64,000 nucleotides of DNA from Pelecanus crispus (lineage: Eukaryota; Chordata; Aves; Pelecaniformes; Pelecanidae), in the NCBI RefSeq assembly GCF_030463565.1, contig NC_134660.1, positions 4,601,501 to 4,665,500 on the forward strand, read 5' to 3'. Shown here piece after piece: positions 33,807 to 48,524 of the stretch. The notes under the pieces are model-generated. The model ran no database searches and was not told the origin of the DNA. It was given only the letters and a program-made list of their open reading frames with translations. The first letter of the stretch is position 1. Each line of letters opens with the position of its first letter. The position numbers and the translations under genes are program-made.

Positions 33807-36439
33807 CAGTGAAACGGCTGAACAGGCAGGGCTCTGATTTTTATAAGCAGCTTGTAGGTCTGCATACCTGAGCAGCCTTCTCAGCCCAGAGGGTTTGCTG
33901 CCCTGCTGGCAGATGTACAAGTGGCTTCACACAGCAGTATGGAAGGGGATTTTGGTCCCTGCTGCTGAAGCGGGTGTTATGGCCATTGGTCTCTTTGCAT
34001 ATCAGTGCAAACCATTCCCCCTGTGGGAGCACAGCCTGGTCACAACATAAGCGTGAGATGCAAATAACCCCAATGCATACTATGACCCAGCTCTGCAAAC
34101 ACTCAGGAGTGTACTTGCATGTATAACCTAAATGTGGAACTGCATCTTCAGGTTGCTGTGCTATCAGAGGACAGTCCAGATGTACTCACTAAACTTCCAT
34201 CCAGCTTCTGCTTTCAGCTGGCATTTGGTCCCTCTTGCCAATCCATCCACCAGCTCTGGCCCCAGCACAAGGGAGAACTCAGAGATGACGGAAGAAACCT
34301 TCCAGTGTTAGCAATGCAAGCGAGGCACAGGAAAAGTTGCTAATCCAAATGAAGTATCAAAATGACCTTAACTCTGACCTGCAGCAGTGCCCTGAGTGAA
34401 GAAGCTGGTCAAATTCTCTCAGCTGTCCCTACCTGCCTTGCTCTGCCAGGGGCCATGAGAGCTGGGGTGTGTGTTGAGGGGTCCTGCTGCCCAGTGGGGA
34501 AACACGGCTCTGCAATCCCACATAGCCACCAACTCGCCAAGTGTCTGCAGAGACCACATCCAGGAGTGGGGCATGGGAGTCTTCATCCCTTTTGTGCTGT
34601 GAAGTCATCCAGAGGAAAGAAGAAAAGTCAGCCACAGTAGGGTCATGTATAGATGAGGTGGAGGAGCAATGTAATGCCCCAGAAAGCAGAGCTGGGCACC
34701 TCCTGAGACAGATGGAGCTTGCTCAGGAGTCAGTTAGGAGAGGGAAGACTTTCCACATGGCCCTTTGGGGCAAGAGCCCAACTTTAGATTGGCTTATTTG
34801 TCCTCTAGTCATGCTGTGTCTCTTTCCTGACCATAAGGGCTATGTCTACATCACCAGGTCGTGTGGACCAAGAGAAGAGGGTCTGCAGAGTGAAGCAGTT
34901 GGTGGGCACCATCCACATTTGCCATACTACATGGCATGTGTCCCCATGTTCTGTCTTGCTTGCAGTGGGTTTAAGGCACTGGCACACAAGTCCCCATCTT
35001 CTTAGGTTAGATCAATTAAAGGCTGATTACCCCACTGAGAGAAGGAAATATTTGGGGAAAAGAAGATCTCTGGAGGATTGATGCCAGCACTGAGATGACA
35101 AGGGGAGGCCAGAAAGAAGGCAACAGAGGCCTGGCATGGTGAGGGAACCCCTTGGGTTAGAGATTTGGGGTCTAAAGACCCTCTTGAAGTGAAGTCATGG
35201 TTGCTGTTTTAAGTGCCCTGATTCCTTCCCCATCCTGTTCGCACAGAGCAGATGCCAGGACAGGTCATGCCTGGTGGAAGGGAGGGTGCTGAGGGCACCA
35301 TGATGCTCCCCAGATCTCAGGGGAAGAGCTGCCATCTCAGACCCTGCAAACCCAGCTGCCCTGCCCCAGAGGCACGAGACCTCCAGCCAGAGGATAAGGT
35401 GGTTACTCCAGGGCTTGTGTAAGGAAAGCAGACCATAATGGCTCTTTCTGCTGCCTTTCCCCACAATAGCTATGTTTTTTCATCTCACGCCTACTCATTT
35501 AGCTTAAGCTTGCAAGTGGGTACTGGCTCCCAAGAAAATGTAAGCAGTTTTTTTTTGAATGAAGCTGGTTTAATGTTATTTTGTTTTAAATTTTTTTAAT
35601 TGTTTCTTGTAGCACGTTAGCTTCCATAATGTCACTGGGGTGCCAGGAGCTGTACAAGTATGACTAAATATGGCTATAAAGTACAGCAGAGAGACAGGGA
35701 GAGAGGGGACATGCTTAGGTGGATCATCACATCAGTGGTAGTGTGAGGACCAGCCACTAAGCCTCATTTAAAATCATCTCCTAGCAGTGGAATACAAGAT
35801 ACCAATGCAATCCTGTGGGACTGGCCACACTGGTCTGAGCCACTGGTCCGTCTAGTCTGCATCCCTTCTCTGAAAACAATCATGATTTTAGGCAGTACAT
35901 GGTCAGTCAAGTTATCTTACTAATGGGGAACTGCTTCTTGACCCCCACCAAGAGCAACCTGCACTGGACCTTCACAATCCTCCTTCAGGAACAGCTCGCT
36001 GTCTCTGGGCTGGTTGCCACTTGCCACGACTCTTCCAGCTAGAATTTCTTATTTCTAGACAGGCAGCAGGGAAACAGCAGAGAAAGGCAAGTGTGAGACC
36101 ATTTCCCCCTGCTGAGCAGCCTGCCTGCAAAAAGAAATCCTCTACCTCTGTAATCACTGATTTTACAATTGGAGAAATAAAGAGGTGGCTTGACCCACCT
36201 GAGAAAACCCAGCAACCCTGGTCATCCAGTCCTGCCTGCGGTGGGGAAAAATCCAAGTCCCAAATGATACCCACCTCCTTCTCCCTGCCCTGGCAGTCTT
36301 AGCTGAGGACAATGAAAGAGTTAAACAAGATGAGACAGACAAACAGATTAGGGGGGAGGGAGGATCCCAACCTGAGCCCAGCACCAGCTGTACTGGAGCG
36401 CGTGCACCAAACATACACAGTATTTAATAATTCCTGAGA

Positions 36440-36482
36440 ATTGCCATGGTAATGAAGTGCAGAGTCAGGTTGTTATGGTAAC
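36440..36482 (+). promoter_or_regulatory. Two RFX/X-box-like motifs in tandem
   Basis: ATTGCCATGGTAAT (36440-36453) and GTTGTTATGGTAAC (36469-36482) both resemble the palindromic RFX site GTTGCCATGGCAAC. They start 29 bp apart. Function is inferred from the motif only. Confidence 0.4.
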
Positions 36483-39400
36483 AGCTTTTTTTTTTTTAGG
36501 CAGGGAGGCATTACCCAGGTTGTAACCTCAATCCAGACTGAACATGTTTCTGAGAGACCAAAAAATAAAAAAGAAGTAAAATAAAATCAAATTAGGTAAG
36601 TAGCAGTTTCCTGTCTCTCGTCTGGCAGTTCTGGGCTTGTTCTGTAGGTAGGTGGAGGGAACCAGGTTGTTCCAGACACACATTGCCCTGAAAAGCCTGG
36701 GGAACGGCTGCAGTGGATCTCTGCGGGTCTGAAACCGAGTGCTGGTGGGGGTGAGGGGCTGGGCCCCTCTCATGGGGGGACCTGGGATGCTCCGCCACCA
36801 CCGGGTTTCCCTGCCAGACTTCTGGCCTGGCTTCAGGCGTGTCCCCAGCTGGCTAACAGGAGGGACACGTGTCTCTGCAAGTGCATACACACAAGAAAGC
36901 AGTCATGGACAAGCCCTCATCCCAGGCGAGCCCACAGAAGGATGCTGCGATCCCTGTTCGCAGCCTGCCTACGGTTACCTGCATCCCAAGTGATGAAGGT
37001 CCTGAAGCTGGTCTCCAAGATGAGGCGGGCAGTTTGGGGGCTGGAAAGGAGGTAACAGACCACTTTTCCTGAAGCCACATGACAGACCTAAGAAGAAAAC
37101 ACAGGTTTCCTGAGCTCTGTCAAGGTCTCCAGGATGCTGTGCTCCCCAAAGGGGTGCCCATCAAGCAAGAATGGAAATCTCCTGTGTCCCCCTCCTGCTC
37201 TCCCATCCATGGACAAAAAGCCACCTCCATCTGCCCTCGCAAGCTATCCCCTCCAGCAAGTGTGTCAGGTTTGTCCAGCTGATCCTCATATTGGATTTTA
37301 ATTTAGTGCTGGTTAAATCAGCAGCTTTGTGAGCCCGTTTTCTATTAAGGAAGCCGAGGCAGTGCATGTAGGGGTTCACTTAGCACAGAAACGGCTTGAA
37401 ATATGCAGTGCAATTACTCAGGAACATCGCTCCATAAATCCCCACTGCAGCTCAGCGTGGGTCTCTTGTACCAGCTGTGTGAGAACCATTAGCCTCCAGA
37501 TAAAGCCTCTGTAGTCCATTAGCTCTGCCAGAGAGGGACAAGTTGATGCCATGAGAGTCAGGTACTCAAGGGAGAACCGAGTCCAAATGATTACAGAATT
37601 CAAGAGCCAGCATTGCCTCACAGCTTCAGAGACTTTGCCTACCAGTTTCTCTGTTTGAAAGGGAAACATTTCCCAGTTTCTATGTCTTCCCAGCTGTTTT
37701 GCTGCTGTGGCTGCTGATGGCATTTTGGCCTGGAATTCCTCAGATCCCCGGTCCTGCCCTGGCCCCATGCTTGAGCCTGCCTGGAGCTGCTAGCCTGGAG
37801 CAGGACTTGCTCCCTACTGAGGTGTGCAGAGCACCTGGCACCCACCACAAAACCTGGGGCACAGAAAGCTCCTCACTTCCAAATAAATGTGGGTTGTTCC
37901 TCTTGCTCTTTGCCAAATCAGAGCTGTTATGGGATTGCGTGAGCATTTAGAGCCCTCGGTATAAACCATGGATCTTACAGTTCTAGGAAAACAAACAGCG
38001 CCGGGTACGTTCCTGGGCACTGGAACTTGACTGATGATACTGTTAACTTGTGAGAATGGTTCTTGGTATGGTTCAGACCTGTGCCAACAACCTAGCACTG
38101 CACTGCTTCGGACCGTGCTGTCTGTGCAGGGTGAGTCTCTCGTTAGATTTGATGGATTTACAGGCAAGTGTAGATGTCTTTAAAGCAGTTGTTTGGCTTT
38201 CTGAATCCAACTTAGTTTTCTCAAGTATGAATGAGGGATTGGAAACCCCTGGTTTTAATCCGGCAGAATACGTCTTTGGAAAAAACGTGAACACAGGGAA
38301 GCACAAAACATCCTCAGAAGCCTTGACAACTGCCTGTTCCATGGTGTTGGATATATCTTTGGGTTCACACTAGTTCCCCCATTAAGATGACTTAGCTAAA
38401 ATTCCCCAGCAGTCTGGTTGAGTTTGCGCTCCCCTGATTTTAGACACAGGCAATTTCTTGGACTTGTTTGTTCCATGAGCACATGGTTATGGAAAATTCA
38501 GTTAAGAGAAAATCAGAATGTTGCCAACAATCAGTATGGTTTGGCACATCCCCAAAGATATCACTGTCAATGTGCTGGAAAGTGGTGGGGACACTGGCAA
38601 CACTCAACGACATGAACACGTAGCTAACGAGACTGTCTCTGATCTGAAAAACGCTGCTCATCTACATGTATTTCAGGTTGTAAGTATAACAGAAGTCTAG
38701 CTTCAGAGATGCTTTTGCAGCTCTCATCCTTCCCAGAAGCTCATTAGCGTGGATGATGTTTTCACATCATTAATTTAAGGCAGGTTAATCAACAACAAAG
38801 CAAAAATACCTTTTTAAAGACAAAGATTTTAGCACAGTAGTGCAAGAAGCTGAGAGATGGGGCTGCATGGCAATCTTGGCTGCAGGTCACAGATGACTGC
38901 AAGGTGAAGGCAGCAGTTTTGGCACTCTGTCAGCCTATGGTATTCAGCTGGTCAGGATCATGAGTCCTGGCCATGGCAAAGTGCTCTCTGTTGGGGTGCA
39001 GTCAGGGAGCAGCTATTATATCAAACAAGTTTGCTCTTTTTGAGTCAGTGAGACCTGTCTGAACATTGCTTCTCAGATGAATAGGGTTCTCCTGCCCCGG
39101 TGACAACCTTTGAAGATACCACCTCTGCAGGTGGATTTACTCTCCTACCAAGGAGCTGTGAGATTAGAGGACACAGCACCAGAATCCCTTGTCAGATCGG
39201 CCTTTTCTTTCTATGTGGGCTCACTGGCTGCTTATGATTTGTGCAGCACCAGCTGTGCCTCACTGATAGGTGTCTTCGGTGAACACCACCACGTTTGTTT
39301 TTGCTCTGAGTGACTCTAGGGGGAAAGGAGACAAGATCCATCCTCCCTGTGATGCTCCAGTTCTTCTGAAAGGGTCCGATACTGTGAGGACATGCCCTCA

Positions 39401-42400
39401 TTCTAACTGTGGATGTGACACTGGAGGTGGAGATGATCAAGGCAATAATCAACAAAAGGCAGGAGAAACATCTACCCTGTGGCAGCAGGCAACTAGAGTG
39501 ACCTTTCTGGAAAAGGGGCTGGAACTGCAGAGCTACACATCTCTGCTTCTTCATTAAAGAGCCATTTTTGTTACCTTAGTGTGTCTGTTGGTGTTGTTCG
39601 AGGCTGGTACACAAGCGTTGCTGTGAGGATGGATGCAGGTTCTTGTGCAGAACACTGCACCTTCCAGGAAAACAAGGTGTGCATGAAAGCAAGCTCAGGG
39701 CACTGTTCCCTGTCCACGACAGCTGCCTGGCTGGTGCTGGATGCTGGCTCTCTGCCCTGGCATGGCTCAAGCTTTCATGCATGTGGGGTTAAATCCAGAG
39801 CCATCCTTTCTGGTAGGCCCCACAAGTGTTCACATCTTACAGGTTTCTGTGCAGCTGTGAGTACTCCCCTCTTGCCTCACTGAGTCCCAAAATGCAGGTT
39901 TAATAGGACAAGACAGCTGAAGAAGCAGGCAAAATGTAATTAGGCTTTAATTAGCTAAGTTCATTCTCTCAGATAATTGAAAATGGGACTAATTGGTTGC
40001 AATGAATTCCCAGTACAGACAGCTATCCAGCTCAGTGTGTGCTATGCCAGCTGCTGCACCACTGCACAAGGACCAGCCTGGAAACTGAACACTACTACCC
40101 ACTGCCCTGCAGTACTCTGCAGGGCCCAGTTCCTTATCTCCAGAGAGATGTTAAACCCCCTAAACCCCCCAGGCTGCAGTGAGGGTGGTTTAGTGACCCA
40201 TGTACCCAGCAAGGCTCATTGTCATTCATTCCACACTTCACAAACCAGGGAGCAGGTGGGCCACTAAACCTCACACACCCAGGCAGGCGCATATCAGCAA
40301 TCCCAGTGTGACAGGACCTACCCTGGGGCATTTGCAGCATGTCAGAGGATTACAGCTGGAAAGGACAATAGGTTTAATCTCCACTCGCCTCCATCATGAT
40401 TACAGCATGCAAGCAGCTGGCTGTCCTCAAAGACTGCCTGCGTATGGTCAGTACTGAATCAGCTGTGCTGGTTGTCCCTTCTCCTGTCTCTGCTGCTCGG
40501 TCTGTCTCATCTGGTGGGTTTCCAGAAGCTCTGTTGCATGATCAGGGCTGCCCAGGGCTGACGAAAACCTCTAGGGTAAAAACTGGAGCTGACAGTGACA
40601 CTTCTAGATATGTCCTGGCAATGCTTTCTCGTAGAAAACCATAGATTTGGTAGCCCCTGGCTGTACTTGAGCTCCCTTCTACCTGGACGAAACTGAACAT
40701 CTCCACCATGAACGTGACAAGGCAAAGTGAAGCAATCATTCTGGCTGAGGAGCTTCAGGAAATAGGTTGCTTTGCCTAGGTGCACGCAATTTTTCTAGCA
40801 AGTCCCTTGTGAGACTCCACATCCCTGTTTCATGGAGCAAAGACTTGGTATTTGGTACAGACGGCAGTTTCCCACTGGCCAGGGATGGTTCAGAGAGGTT
40901 GCACAGGTAGGAGCAAACATGATGTTCCTCTCATCACAGTGCTTGAAGGATTATGCCTAGAAAAATGCTGGACTTATTCTGCATCCTGGCTCAAGTTTCC
41001 CTTCTCTCCCACTGCTAGGCAGCGTGCTGTGTGCCAGGTGCCTGCATTTCATTATGGAGTTTATAAAGTGCCTGGGGAAACAAGGCATGGGGGGATGAAA
41101 AATTACGCACACATTTCACTCAGCACTGACTGTTCGTCATCTCGTTGTACAGAAATGTAATAATCACTGGGGCGGGCAGGGGGTGCAGAAGGGAGGTACT
41201 AATCACATTTGCACCAATCCTGAAGTTTGCAGCTTTTTTTCACACTTCCATCTGCCTGGGCTATTTCACTAGGGATATTTCTTTTGTTTTGGGGTTAAAA
41301 CCATTTCCAGCTTTATGTGCTTCCCAAATGAATGGGAAGAAAAAAGAAAGAAGGCAGCTCTGCAGTGGCTGGGTGCTCTGGATGTTGCTACAGTTGCAAG
41401 TCAAGACCTGACATCTCATTTTTCCCTTGGGCTGCAAAGCAATTCCAAAGTACTCCTCTGCACTGACCACATTTCAGGATGGTATGAATGGCTCTGCCCA
41501 CTCCCATCCTCTTGTGTTTGAAGTGCTGATTTCACAGCACTTTGCAGTAGAGATGAAGTCTCCAGAGCTGCTGGATGAGCCACAACAAACCCAGCTCCTT
41601 CTCTTTGGCTCTAGGTGGAGCAGCAAAGGCTGACAGCAGAGAGAAGTTAGCAAGAACCTCAGCTGCTTAGGAATTTGCCACATGCACAGTTACTTTAAAT
41701 GGCTCAGGCCTGCTGCCTGCAGGTGTCTTATTTCAGGGCTTTAGGATGACTAATAGCTCCATTATTCTCTGCAAGGTATACACCAGGTTACCCTTTAACA
41801 GACAGGAGGGAACGACACCTGGCAACAAAACACAAAGAAACACAGCTGGCCGTTTGGATGCACTGGGCCAAAGTCCCTTTTTATAGCTCCCTCCTCATGT
41901 GCAGGCGGTTGTGGGATGAAGAAATCGAAGAACAGCAATGCCAAAGCTCAGCACCAGCACTCCCCTCTTTGTTATGGTGGAAATGCCCAGCTGAGCCTCG
42001 CAGTTATGGCTGTTTCTGGAGGAGGGGATCATTTAGGACTGTGCTTTCATGCGCTAAAGCTTGTGGCAGCTATAGCTTAGAGCATCCCCAGCTCCTTGCA
42101 TCCTTGCTGTCTCTTCACACACAGAGGAGTCATGCTGTGAACCAGATCAGGGAACCTGAAAAAAACCCCATAGTAAACTAACACTAAGCTTAGGTTTCCA
42201 TGTTGGGCAGTTCATTCTCTGGTTCGCCATGCAGCCCCCAGGCAACACTGCTGGCACAACTAACAGCAACCGTGTCCTGCTACAGGAAAGAGGAGGGAAA
42301 GGCTGTCACATTGTGAAAGGTATTTCTCAAGCTCCCCAAAAAACAGCTTTAGAAGAGTTCTCTCTCAGCTTTGGATCCACTAAAACCCCGGGACTATTCT

Positions 42401-45400
42401 TATATAGCTGTTGCCTAACTCATTGTCCTGCATCCACAATTTGTGTAGCAGATGATCGATGCAGGTTGCAGAACTCTGCAGTTGTTCCTAGTGAACTCCA
42501 TCACAGGGGCTATTTCAGCACCATTTCTCTGTTTTACTGGGCTCCTTTCAAACTCTCATCTTGTTTTGCACCACTCACACCTCTCCTCCCAGTGTGGGGT
42601 GTCTGCAAATGTATTACACATCCTGGTCTCCTTTGCTCAAGCCACCAAACAGTCCTTGTGCAGAAGCCCCTTGTTTTCTGGTAGCTTCTCCCTTGCTTTT
42701 CTTTTCTGGGTGCAATGAGGCATTTTTGGGAAACACAGGTAGCGCGCCACCGAGCCTGCCATCTGCAACAGTCATAAATTCCGTGGCCAAAGCAACTTAC
42801 ACAGGACCTGTCGCTCCCTTACCCAACATCAAGTCTTCAGTGTAGATCAGTTCCCTGCAGTGGAGCTGGGAAGTTTTACTCCTGCTTTGAATTTGAATCA
42901 CAATGCAGAGATGGTGGGAGTATGTGGCATTGGTTTCCTGCTGATGGGTAATTTTGGAGCTTGGGAAATAAACAGAAAGAGACAAAACATTAAAATCTTG
43001 TGATAAAACTTGGCTTGCTTTGGCTTAGTCCAGCTGCCACACGTCATTTCCATTTCTCAGGCTTTCTCCCCCTTCTTTTAGACCCATTTATTACAATGTG
43101 ACAAGAAAATAACTTTTTCTTACAAAATTGGTCCTTGTCATTTTGCCTATGTCAAAATGTCTAACCTCCACTTCTTGCCCCTCACCCATTTCTTTTCCCC
43201 ATTTTCCTTTAAATTTCCTCCCTTTGCTGAGCTGGGACAATCTCCCTGTGAATCCAGGGTACTCCAAGGAACTGCTTCCACTTAAAAATATCTTAGGGCA
43301 ACCAATTCTAAGCCATTCTTGTCATGGTTTGCTTTGTGTGGGTCTCCTGCAAGTTATTTCCTCCTGAAATCTCAAGCTCGATGTAAAAGAATTACCTGTC
43401 TTTTTAATCAAGGAATAATTTCAGCTGGGTAATGAATTGCCTGAGAAATGAATATAGAAGGAGCCGAAGCCCTCCAGAACAGCCTCCAGGTTTGCGCTAT
43501 TAATGCTCCTTATGAAATGTGTCAAAACTCCGCCAGCCTTCGCTGTGTCTGCTCTGGGGACTCTGTCTCATGACTAAGAAAATGAGAAGACAGTGGGGGA
43601 AGTGTGCCCAGAGCAGGGCTTGAGGAAAACGTCTCCTGAAGGACAGAGAGCTCTTGCATGGCTGCTACGTTCAAGCTGAACACAGGGAGCCCATTGTGCT
43701 GTGCTGGCGTTGACACCGGCCTCGAGCACCTCACTGCTTTGTCTGCAGGCAGCCAGAAACCCACTGAGGTGCTGAGAACAGGTTCTGAGTATGCACAGTT
43801 CCTCATGCAAAGCCCTGCTTAGCTAAATCAGGTCCTGTGCTGACTGCACGCTTACACCAGCTGAAATCGCAAATCCACGATCGCGCACCAGTGGAGGTGC
43901 AGGCAGCCACTAGAGAAGGGGGTTCCCTCCTCCCATCCCTTCTCCTGCACCCAGCAGTGAGGCAGATCAGGGAGCTGATCTGGCAGAATCTTGGGACTTT
44001 TTGTCCTCAGTTCTCTGGATCAGCTCCCTGACCTGACTCATAGTGAGGATCCATTTGCTGCCAGTGCCATCACAGGGAAGACAAGTGGGAACATGGGATC
44101 CTCCACGTGGCAGTGGCCTGCATCTCCCTGACCACAGCCTCAAGATCACGGCTGAACCTTCAGATGAATCAACTCTCCATTGTGGAGGTCAGTGAGGCAG
44201 AGGGAGGAGCCCTGCGGCTGGAGACACTGAACATGGGGCAGCAAAGGTGCTGGTGGACGCTCCTGCAGCGACTGAACCCCACGAATGGCTCAGGGTGCGC
44301 AGGGTGCTGTGTCCTACTCCAGCAATGAAGCCAGCAGTCCTGATGCCGAAGACTGCCTGCCTGCTTGCTACATGGGATCTATCGTCCCGCTCCTGCTGGA
44401 TGCTGATGAACCAAAATAACTCCCTGTTTTTCCCAGCCAGCGCTGAGCTGGGATGTGTTTGGGAAGGTGACTGCGACACTGTGACAGATGGCCAAGAAAG
44501 CAAATGCTGTTTTTTATGTCACCTCCGTGTTTCCTCCTCTGCTGTCTCCTGCGCTGGAGGCGGTGTTTGGAGATGGTGTGTGCTGCCAGCACGCGGCTGG
44601 CGCCCAAGCTGAGGAGACAGCAGAAGGTTGGAGCAAGGCGCTGGCCACCTCACGCACATTTCTCCCCCGGCTCTCTCATGCTTTGTGACCTACATTAAGG
44701 CCTTCTCCTACCGGAATCTGTGCCAAAGATGGCGCTTGGAAGTGGGCTGGTGCTTGAGGTGGAGTGTTTGCTTTTGCAGGGCCACTGAACAGCCCCCCAC
44801 AACCTGCCTGCAATGACTGCTGGCCCAGCCTGTTTTCTTTTGCCCCAAAGAGCCAGATAGGCCAGGAGAACTACGCCAGGGTCTCCTTCTGCCAGCTAGT
44901 GTCCAGTACTGGCTCTTCTTACAAACCCAATGCTAACTGCATGTAGAGGACCCTGGGCAAGCCAAAGCTTTGATAAAAGCCAGTTTCTGAAACTCCTTGA
45001 TGTGCCACTGCCTCTCCTCTGTCTTTGCTCATGTCACTCTATCTTTGGGCAAGGGACCACTTGCCTTCCCTCCTGAGGCACAAACATGGCAGTGTTCAAG
45101 GAGGGCTGGGCTCGTGAGAGATGGAGCCCTAGATCCCTGACGTACAGCAGAAATTCAGCAGGGAGAGAAGCACACTTCAGGAAGAGAAGGGGAGCGCAGA
45201 GAAGCTGGTGACTGTAAACCGCTGTCACTTGGGTTATAAGTCGGAGGAAGCAGGAATGGCCCTGCGCAGGGACACAGGCATGAATGACAGCAGCCCGTGC
45301 AGGTGGCTGCTGCTCCACACTGCGGGCTCTGTTTCCATGGCAGGAGAGAGCCGCTTCTGCCGCACTGCTCGGCTGCCAGGACGCCAGCTCCTTTCGCAGC

Positions 45401-45714
45401 CTGCCTGGTGCGGAAGGAATGACTGACATGTCTGTTCGGCACAGCATCTATCTGCCTCCTGCTTCTGCCTTGTTGCACTTGGCAATTCTCCCCCTTCTCC
45501 CTCTGTTTTTCCACTAGGAGATCTCACACTCCTCTGCCTTGGCAGCAGGTAGACAGACGAGAAGGGGTGGACAAATACATGGACTCAGAACAGCTCAGCA
45601 ATGGCTCTCCTGTCTCTCCCTGCCTGCGATGGAGGAAGTCTCCCTGAATTCAGATCCCTGAATCTGTCGCGGAGCAGTGGGTATCACCGGTGTTTGAGGC
45701 AGCTGGAGCCTCTT

Positions 45715-45800
45715 TTCCTAAGATAGGGAAACTGAATGCAGAGAGGCTGGTGAAAAGTCAACGTCAAGCTAGGTGACAGAGCTGTGAACTGGACTCATTT
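45715..45800 (+). repeat. Probable MIR SINE remnant
   Basis: GATAGGGAAACTGAATGCAG, then AGAGGCTGG, then GTGACAGAGCTGTGAACTGG follows the order of the MIR 3' half (GAGGAAACTGAGGC, AGAGAGGTTAAG, CACACAGCTAG, GAACC). It is diverged, as expected for an ancient amniote repeat. Confidence 0.5.
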
Positions 45801-48524
45801 CCATTGTGAGCTGGGAACCCTCGTGGGCCTGGGGAGCCCCAAAGGGCTCTGCCCAGCAGCTTCCAGCCTCGCGGCTCTGAGGACCAGGAGACCACAAGTG
45901 AAGGATGAGCAGCTCGCTGCAACTCTGCTTTGGGCTAGTGTTGCGCTGGGCTCTCTGGCTCGCTGCCCCCTCAAAGCCCTGCGAGGGGTAACTCAAACCC
46001 CATCTAAAGACGGTTCAGGAGAATAAAGCAAAAGAGATAGTGGTGGGCAGATATGAAGGTGAGGGAGCAGGGCAGATACGATGACAGGAAAATCCTGCAA
46101 AGCACAAGGTAGGGAGAGGCAGAGAGGAGCTGGTCTGCACCCACACACCCAGGCCCAGCCCTTCCCCGCAGCAGGAGCATTGAAATAGAAATGGAAATGA
46201 CTTGCTATTTACAGTGCCAGAATCCTTCCTTCCCAGGGCGGGCAGGGAGGGCCCCAGTCTGGCTCCCTGGGGGGAGCAGGCAGGATGCTGGCACTCTGTG
46301 CCACAGACGTGTGGGGGGGAACAGGGATGCTGTAAGGCTTAAGAATGCCATGGGGATCAGGCTCAGCTCCCTCATCCTCTCTGGACAGCACAAAGCCTGT
46401 AACCATGAAAAGGCACAGCGTGCTCATGATTAAACACATTCTGCCCTCTCTATCTCCCTCTGCCACTCCATAGTCACCCAGGGGCTTAGGAACAAGGCAA
46501 GGTGGGAGACAGGGGCTAGGCAGAACTACGGTTTCCTCCAAGTGGCAGAGCAGGCCAGGAGGTATTTCAGACATCCCTAAAAGGCCCTGGTCATTATTCT
46601 GCAGCATTATTCTGCTATGCAGGGAGACATATGCGTGGGAGTGCGTAAAAGCAATGCCAGCCCGTGACCTGCTTTCATTTACCCACAGAGGTAACATTGG
46701 CAGCAGAAAAGCAACTTGATCCCATGCTGCTCACTGCTGTGGTTGCACCCGCCTGGCCCCAGGGGAATTACTCACTGTCATAAGAGCCAGGCACCAGTCC
46801 AGTTCCTCCGGCCAGCATCTGCTGAGAGGTGCCAGCATCTGCTGAAAGGTGCCAACCAGCCAGAGCTGAGGCTGCACTGTGCCTGGAGCCAGCACTCCCC
46901 TCTGAGCTGCCCAGCAGCAGCTTGTGGTTCTGGAGACCTCCCACCTCTCAGCGGGCCCCTGGAGCTCAGCCTCCTGAGCCCATGCTTTCCCGGAGTGTGA
47001 AGCAATGTCAAGGTCAGGCCTGTCACAGGGATATGCCCCCAGTCCTTGGCAGAGAGCAGATGATGGGTCCTTTGAGAGAAGGGCTGTGAGGACACAGAGC
47101 TTCAGGACAGCACCCAGGTCTTCATCTCTCTCCACACTGCCACACACCAAGGACAACTGCCCCAGACCTGGAAAGGGGTCTGTAAAGACACAGAGAGAGT
47201 CTATGAAGGCTGGCCTGTGACTCTGGTGGCCTGTGGGATGGTGGGATCAAGCCCACCTTGCAGACCTCTGAGCTGCAGAGGTCCTTGATATTTCCCATTC
47301 TTTGCCTTCATCAGGTCTACCCTGAGTAGTGCTGCCACAGCATGGGTCTTTGATGTGGCACTCTGCAGACTGGATGACGAAAGAGTTAACTGTCCCCTGG
47401 GATGGGGCTGAGGCTGGCAGGAAAGCAACTCAAAGTCAATTAAGCAGAAAGCTCCTCCAACTACTCCAGGTCCCTCCCTCTCTGTCTTTCCCACAGGAAA
47501 GCAGGGCTGAAGGATGGAGGCAGAAGAAGGAAGCAAGCTAATGACTAACACTGGCATTGCCTCCCTGGGCAAAGCTCAAGAGCAGCCTCATACAAGTCCT
47601 TTTGGAAAAAAACAATAGAAGTGGTGAAGGTAGCTTCACCACTGGGAAGTAAGAGGTTTTTCAGCCAGGTATTTGGTTCCTCACATGGCACAGCCCAACC
47701 ATCTCCCCGCTCTTACTCTTTTCTTCCTACGTGCTCCCAAGAATTCACAGCAAACCAAATGGCTCGTACTGGTTCCCAGCCTGGAGACCTGCGGGTTGTT
47801 CTCTGGGCTGTCTCAGGCCGGAGGTCAGAGGCTGGCTGGCAGGCAGTGGGTGTGCTCAGCACGACAGCTGGTGGGGCTGGGCCAGACGGAGCACGTCTGG
47901 GCGCAGATGATGGCAGGGTGACAATCTTTCACACGGCCGCCTCCTATATCAGCAGAGCTGGCTGGGAGGGTTCCCAATGGGTGGCCTCCTGGCTGCCTGA
48001 GGAGAGCTAGACCTGCTCGATCCTCCCCTCCTGCATGGTACCCACATTCCTTTGGATGCAACAGGCAGGTAGGGGTGAGGCTCAGGTAAGATCAGTCAGG
48101 GACTTGTCTATTTTCCAGCTCTCCCTGGCCCTTCTGAAAGAGCGGCCGCCTACACGGCTCCCACGCTGCAGCACGGCTTGCTCCACAGAGCTGACCACAC
48201 GAAGAGTGCAAGCCTCGGCACAAAGGGAACTGCCAATCACTTGGCCAAGGCCAGCATCTCAGGGCCTGAGCCTGCAGCACCTTGAACAAAACAGAACCAG
48301 TTTTGAATGAACCAGAGCCAGTTCGTTACACAAGAACAAAGACTGTGTAAAAAGGAAGTCATGTTTTGAAGCAATGCAGTTGTCCATCATTGCAAGGTCC
48401 TTTCAGGTTTTCCTGGGGCAGCTGGAGCCCAGTCCTGGTTAAACAACATAACAGCCCAGGGTGGAAAGAGCTCAGGATCATTTCCACCTGGCTCTGGGCT
48501 GCTTGATAACTAAGTTGTTTCGGT

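Noticed and set aside
35815-35895. Possible ancient interspersed repeat (CACTGGTCCGTCTAGTCTGC segment)
   Set aside because: It resembles a repeat seen in reptile genomes, but I cannot assign a family or boundaries from sequence alone.
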